DNA from: Bacteroidales bacterium
GTDB taxonomy: Bacteria > Bacteroidota > Bacteroidia > Bacteroidales > SMBSF39
Direction: 5' to 3'
Length of the DNA stretch: 7,931 nt
Assembly (NCBI GenBank): GCA_021107685.1
Contig: JAIOSH010000094.1
Coordinates: 1-7,931 of the forward strand
In this document: piece by piece, positions 5,213 to 7,931 of the stretch
Position numbering within the stretch: position 1 is the first letter of the stretch
How the letters are laid out: each line of letters starts with the position of its first letter
The notes under the pieces: generated by a model
Seen by the model: only the letters and a program-made list of their open reading frames with translations
What the model was told of the DNA's origin: nothing
Database searches by the model: none
Made by a program: the position numbers and the translations under genes

Positions 5213-7654
5213 CTATTTAAATATCACCATAGTAATTCCATGCCCACCCTTTTCAATATGTTGGTCTTTAAATTTTTTAATTTCTTGAATAGTCTGTAAA
5301 TACTCACGAATAATATTTCGCAAAATACCATCGCCTTTACCATGTAAAATGTTTACTTCACGAATATTCAGCAAAATTGCGTCATCAATATACCGTTTTA
5401 CAATACTTAAAGCTTCATCAGCTCTTTTACCCCTGACATCAATTGACAACTTGAAATTTGCCAGCTTTTCATTCAGATCATTAATTATATTTCCATACGA
5501 ACTTTTATTTTGACCTTTCTTTTTATTATGAATGTCCTTTTTACTTACTTTTTCCAATTTATGTAAAGGTGTTTTAAATTTAACAGAATTAAATGTTATA
5601 ACGGCTTCCTCATCAAAAATTTCAATAACTTCACCTATTGTGTCCATATCAGTAATTCTTACTATATCACCTTTATTAATTTGTGTTATTTCCGGTTTAT
5701 CTTCTGAATTGTTTTGTTTATTCTGTTTTTTTAAATCTCCTTTTGATTCTTTGGTTAATAAGGGGTGAGTTTTTTTGAGTTTTTCTTTATAATCTTTTAA
5801 TTTTTTTCTTAGCATTTTTGTTTTTTCCTTTGCTGCCTGATTTTCCCTTATTTCCTTGATAGTGTTTTCAATTAAGCTGTTGGAACTTGCTAATAATTCT
5901 TCAGCATCTTCTTTTGCTTTATAGATTATTTCATTTTTTGAACTCTCAAGTTCCTGTGTCAGTCCCTCATATTTATCAATCAATTCTGATAGAAAATCAT
6001 CAGCAACTCTGAATTGAGTCTGTTTTTTTGTAAGTTGATGTTTTTCAATTTCAAGTTGTTGTAATTGTTTATCAAAATCCAATTGGGTTTTACCTGTTTT
6101 TAGTGATGCATTTTTCAGAATATCATTCGGAAACCCGATTTTTTTTGCTATTTCAAAAGCAAATGAACTTCCTGGTATGCCTATTTTCAATTGATAAAGA
6201 GGTTGCATATTTATTGTATCAAATAGCATAGCTCCATTAATAATACCATTACTTTCTTTAGCAAGCAATTTTAAATTTGCATAATGAGTAGTAACAACAC
6301 CAAATGCTTTTTTTTCATTGAGATTTTCCAGCACTGCTTCGGCAATAGCTCCGCCAAGCTGAGGTTCTGTCCCTACACCCAATTCATCAATAAGAAAAAG
6401 AGTTTTTATTGTAGCTTGCTTTAAGAAATATTTCATATTTAATAAATGAGAGCTGTATGTACTCAAATCATTTTCCAATGACTGTTCATCTCCAATATCT
6501 ATGAAAATATCCTTAAAAATTCCTAATTCAGAGGTTTCTTTTAAAGGTATTAATAATCCTGATTGAAACATATATTGCAATAAGCCAATGGTTTTTAAGC
6601 ATACTGACTTGCCCCCGGCATTTGGACCTGAAATTATTAAAATACGATTTTTTTTATTTAATTTTATATTTAAGGGTTGAATTTTTTTATTTTGTGCTTT
6701 ATGCGACAGATATAATAACGGATGTAAAGCATCAAACCAATCAATTAGAGTTTCATTATTTAAAACAGGCTTTACAGCTTTAATACTGATTGCAAATTTT
6801 GCCTTTGCACGAATAAAATCAATTAAACCGAGAAAGTGATATGAATTTTCCAATTCTTCAATTTGAGGACGGATATAATCAGTAAAATCTAATAAAATTT
6901 TAATAATTTCTCTCTTTTCTGCATTTTCAAGTTCACGGATTTCATTGTTTATTTCAAAAATTTCTGCAGGCTCTATATAAACTGTCTGTCCTGTTGATGA
7001 TTCGTCATGAATAAAACCTTTTATTTTTCTTTTATTAGCAGCGGATATTGGAATAACGAGTCTTCCGCTTCTTATGGTAGCTTCTGTATTATCTGTTGTC
7101 CAACCCGATTTTATTGCAAAATTAAGTGCCTTTTTAATTTTATTATCAACAACAGATTGTTTGGAAATAAGCCCGGTTCTTATGTCTTTTAATTTTTTAG
7201 AGGCATTATCCCTGATCTTTCCTTTATCATCAATAATACGATCTATTTGAATTAGGATTGACTTATCTAATTCAATTTTATTTGCAAGTTCTTTAAGGAA
7301 AGGATATTTTTTCTCATCAATTTTTTTTATAAAATAAATACAATCGGAAATTGTTTTTAAAGAAGATTTTAAATCAAATAGCATTTCCAGTTGTATAAAA
7401 GTTCCTTCAATTTTTATTCTTGAAAGTTCGGGGGTTAAATCAAAATAGTTTTGCGAGGGGAAAGCATTTTCCATTAAAAGAATTTGCCTGAATTCGTCAA
7501 CCTGATTGATTAATTTGTTTATTAAATCGTAATTGGAAGAGAATTTAATTTTATCCACAGATTTTTCGCCAATAGAACTAAGGCAAAGCTCTTTTAAAAG
7601 GTTTCTGATTATATCAAAACCGATTTTATATTCAAAATTTTCAGGATAAATCAC
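5213..7654 (-). CDS. mutS2: MutS2 family ATPase/endonuclease with Smr domain
   Basis: An 813-residue MutS-like protein lacking the mismatch-recognition domain. MutS2 proteins bind branched DNA or collided ribosomes, depending on species, and suppress recombination or aid ribosome rescue. In order: the MutS core/lever region (about 1-320) with DESSTGQTVYIEP at 217-229; the ABC-type ATPase with Walker A GPNAGGKS (343-350), Walker B LFLIDELGVGTEP (419-431) and a conserved TTHY (455-458); a charged coiled coil (about 520-630); a low-complexity linker (about 630-660) containing HPLLTKESKGD; a KOW/SH3-like segment (about 660-705); and a C-terminal Smr domain with IDVRG (738-742) and HGKGDG (771-776), so the nuclease motif looks intact. 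The start is GTG at 7652-7654, giving the usual short N-terminus before the FEYKIGFD motif. The stop is TAG at 5213-5215, bordering a hairpin-rich intergenic region. The upstream ORF ends about 100 bp away. Confidence 0.95.
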   Translation of the reverse strand: MIYPENFEYKIGFDIIRNLLKELCLSSIGEKSVDKIKFSSNYDLINKLINQVDEFRQILLMENAFPSQNYFDLTPELSRIKIEGTFIQLEMLFDLKSSLKTISDCIYFIKKIDEKKYPFLKELANKIELDKSILIQIDRIIDDKGKIRDNASKKLKDIRTGLISKQSVVDNKIKKALNFAIKSGWTTDNTEATIRSGRLVIPISAANKRKIKGFIHDESSTGQTVYIEPAEIFEINNEIRELENAEKREIIKILLDFTDYIRPQIEELENSYHFLGLIDFIRAKAKFAISIKAVKPVLNNETLIDWFDALHPLLYLSHKAQNKKIQPLNIKLNKKNRILIISGPNAGGKSVCLKTIGLLQYMFQSGLLIPLKETSELGIFKDIFIDIGDEQSLENDLSTYSSHLLNMKYFLKQATIKTLFLIDELGVGTEPQLGGAIAEAVLENLNEKKAFGVVTTHYANLKLLAKESNGIINGAMLFDTINMQPLYQLKIGIPGSSFAFEIAKKIGFPNDILKNASLKTGKTQLDFDKQLQQLEIEKHQLTKKQTQFRVADDFLSELIDKYEGLTQELESSKNEIIYKAKEDAEELLASSNSLIENTIKEIRENQAAKEKTKMLRKKLKDYKEKLKKTHPLLTKESKGDLKKQNKQNNSEDKPEITQINKGDIVRITDMDTIGEVIEIFDEEAVITFNSVKFKTPLHKLEKVSKKDIHNKKKGQNKSSYGNIINDLNEKLANFKLSIDVRGKRADEALSIVKRYIDDAILLNIREVNILHGKGDGILRNIIREYLQTIQEIKKFKDQHIEKGGHGITMVIFK
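5733..5769. repeat. Possible dispersed palindromic repeat inside the MutS2 linker
   Basis: The segment encodes residues around HPLLTKESKGDLK in the variable linker of MutS2 and has a degenerate inverted arrangement on the coding strand (CCCCTT near one end, AAGGAG near the other). The peptide resembles the PLLTKE-type translations I recall for repeats inserted in frame in some AT-rich bacterial genomes; this is from memory and unverified. Reading frame is kept. Confidence 0.25.
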
Positions 7655-7658
7655 CGTG

Positions 7659-7666
7659 CAAATTTA
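7659..7666 (-). promoter_or_regulatory. Putative -7 box directly before mutS2
   Basis: TAAATTTG on the minus strand, an exact TAnnTTTG match, lies 4 bp before the mutS2 GTG start. Transcription would begin close to the start codon. No good TTTG -33 element is visible at the expected distance upstream, so support comes from one box and its position only. Confidence 0.3.
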
Positions 7667-7758
7667 GTATTTTAAATTTGAAAAGAGAGACTACGAGGTT
7701 GTATTAATTAATGTCTATCCGTAAACTCTTATTTTTTTATTCAAAATCTCGTATTCTT

Positions 7759-7929
7759 TTATAACATACTTATTTTATCAATAAAATTTACCATATACAA
7801 TGGCAAAGACATAAGTTTATATTCAATTTGTTTTATTGAATTACCCATTTTTACTATTGTTTTCACATCTGACAAACCTGGCAAATCAGAATTAAACCGG
7901 ATAGCAAATTCTTTTTGTTTTTCCGACAT
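7759..7929 (-). CDS. Small unrecognised ORF, possibly the C-terminal end of a longer gene
   Basis: An open frame on the minus strand reads from an ATG at 7927-7929 to TAA at 7759-7761, giving 56 residues beginning MSEKQKEFAIRFN and ending FIDKISML. The frame is still open at the window edge, so the ATG may be internal to a longer protein. The composition is plausible for a real protein: mixed charged and hydrophobic residues and no low complexity. I recognise no family. It is on the same strand as mutS2, with about 100 bp between them. Its reality rests only on an uninterrupted frame of this length in AT-rich DNA, where stop codons are frequent, so confidence is modest. Confidence 0.4.
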   Translation of the reverse strand: MSEKQKEFAIRFNSDLPGLSDVKTIVKMGNSIKQIEYKLMSLPLYMVNFIDKISML

Positions 7930-7931
7930 AA

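Larger units (their letters stand above)
5081..5215. repeat. Possible short non-autonomous transposable-element (MITE-like) remnant
   Basis: The segment is locally richer in G+C than its surroundings and full of hairpins. Its ends form an imperfect inverted repeat: bases 5081-5100 and the reverse complement of 5196-5215 agree at 14 of 20 positions without gaps, including TAG at the outer edge and an internal CATAA. A TA dinucleotide lies at each border (5081-5082 and 5214-5215), as expected for a TA target duplication of the IS630/Tc1-mariner type. The right end supplies the mutS2 TAG stop. No coding capacity. The element call is an inference from structure alone. Confidence 0.3.

Noticed and set aside
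7655..7758. Gap between mutS2 and the edge ORF examined for a tRNA, small RNA or terminator
   Set aside because: No cloverleaf, no T-loop-like sequence and no GC-rich stem with a T-tract was found; the only notable item is the TAnnTTTG box next to mutS2.

Overview
The window reads as chromosomal DNA from an AT-rich member of the Bacteroidota (G+C roughly 30% by eye). Supporting points are the linkage of panC, panD, a flippase-like membrane gene and radA, the lack of clear Shine-Dalgarno sequences, start-proximal boxes matching the Bacteroidota -7 promoter consensus TAnnTTTG, and a MutS2 with a C-terminal Smr domain. This assignment is inferred; no rRNA or other phylogenetic marker is present. 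Every convincing gene is on the minus strand, so transcription runs from high to low coordinates.

In transcription order: a small unrecognised ORF at the right edge (7759-7929, possibly the 3' end of a longer gene); mutS2 (5213-7654, GTG start); a roughly 260-bp intergenic region that holds a cluster of small hairpins, possibly a short transposable-element remnant, and a plausible promoter; an acyl-CoA carboxyltransferase subunit (3407-4954) and a small biotin carrier protein (3022-3351); panC (2145-2990) and panD (1785-2132) for pantothenate synthesis; a multi-pass flippase-like membrane protein (761-1780, TTG start); an RfaE2-type heptose-1-phosphate adenylyltransferase (283-774); and the N-terminal 79 codons of radA (1-239), cut by the window edge.

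From the carboxyltransferase gene down to radA, spacing runs from a 14-bp overlap to gaps of 4, 12, 31, 43 and 55 bp, so the seven genes could be one transcription unit, with a possible extra start just upstream of panD. Functionally they fall into pairs: carboxyltransferase with its biotin carrier (biotin carboxylase or decarboxylase membrane subunit not encoded here), PanC with PanD (beta-alanine supply and its condensation with pantoate), and the membrane protein with RfaE2 (probably envelope glycan or lipid related). RadA and MutS2 are DNA-maintenance proteins.

I see no dramatic new system. The coding content is ordinary housekeeping. The least explained part is 5081-5215: two related hairpins with a compensatory base-pair change, a third longer hairpin between them, and imperfect inverted ends flanked by TA, one of which supplies the mutS2 stop codon. 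A short palindrome-like insert within the MutS2 linker may be a second dispersed repeat.
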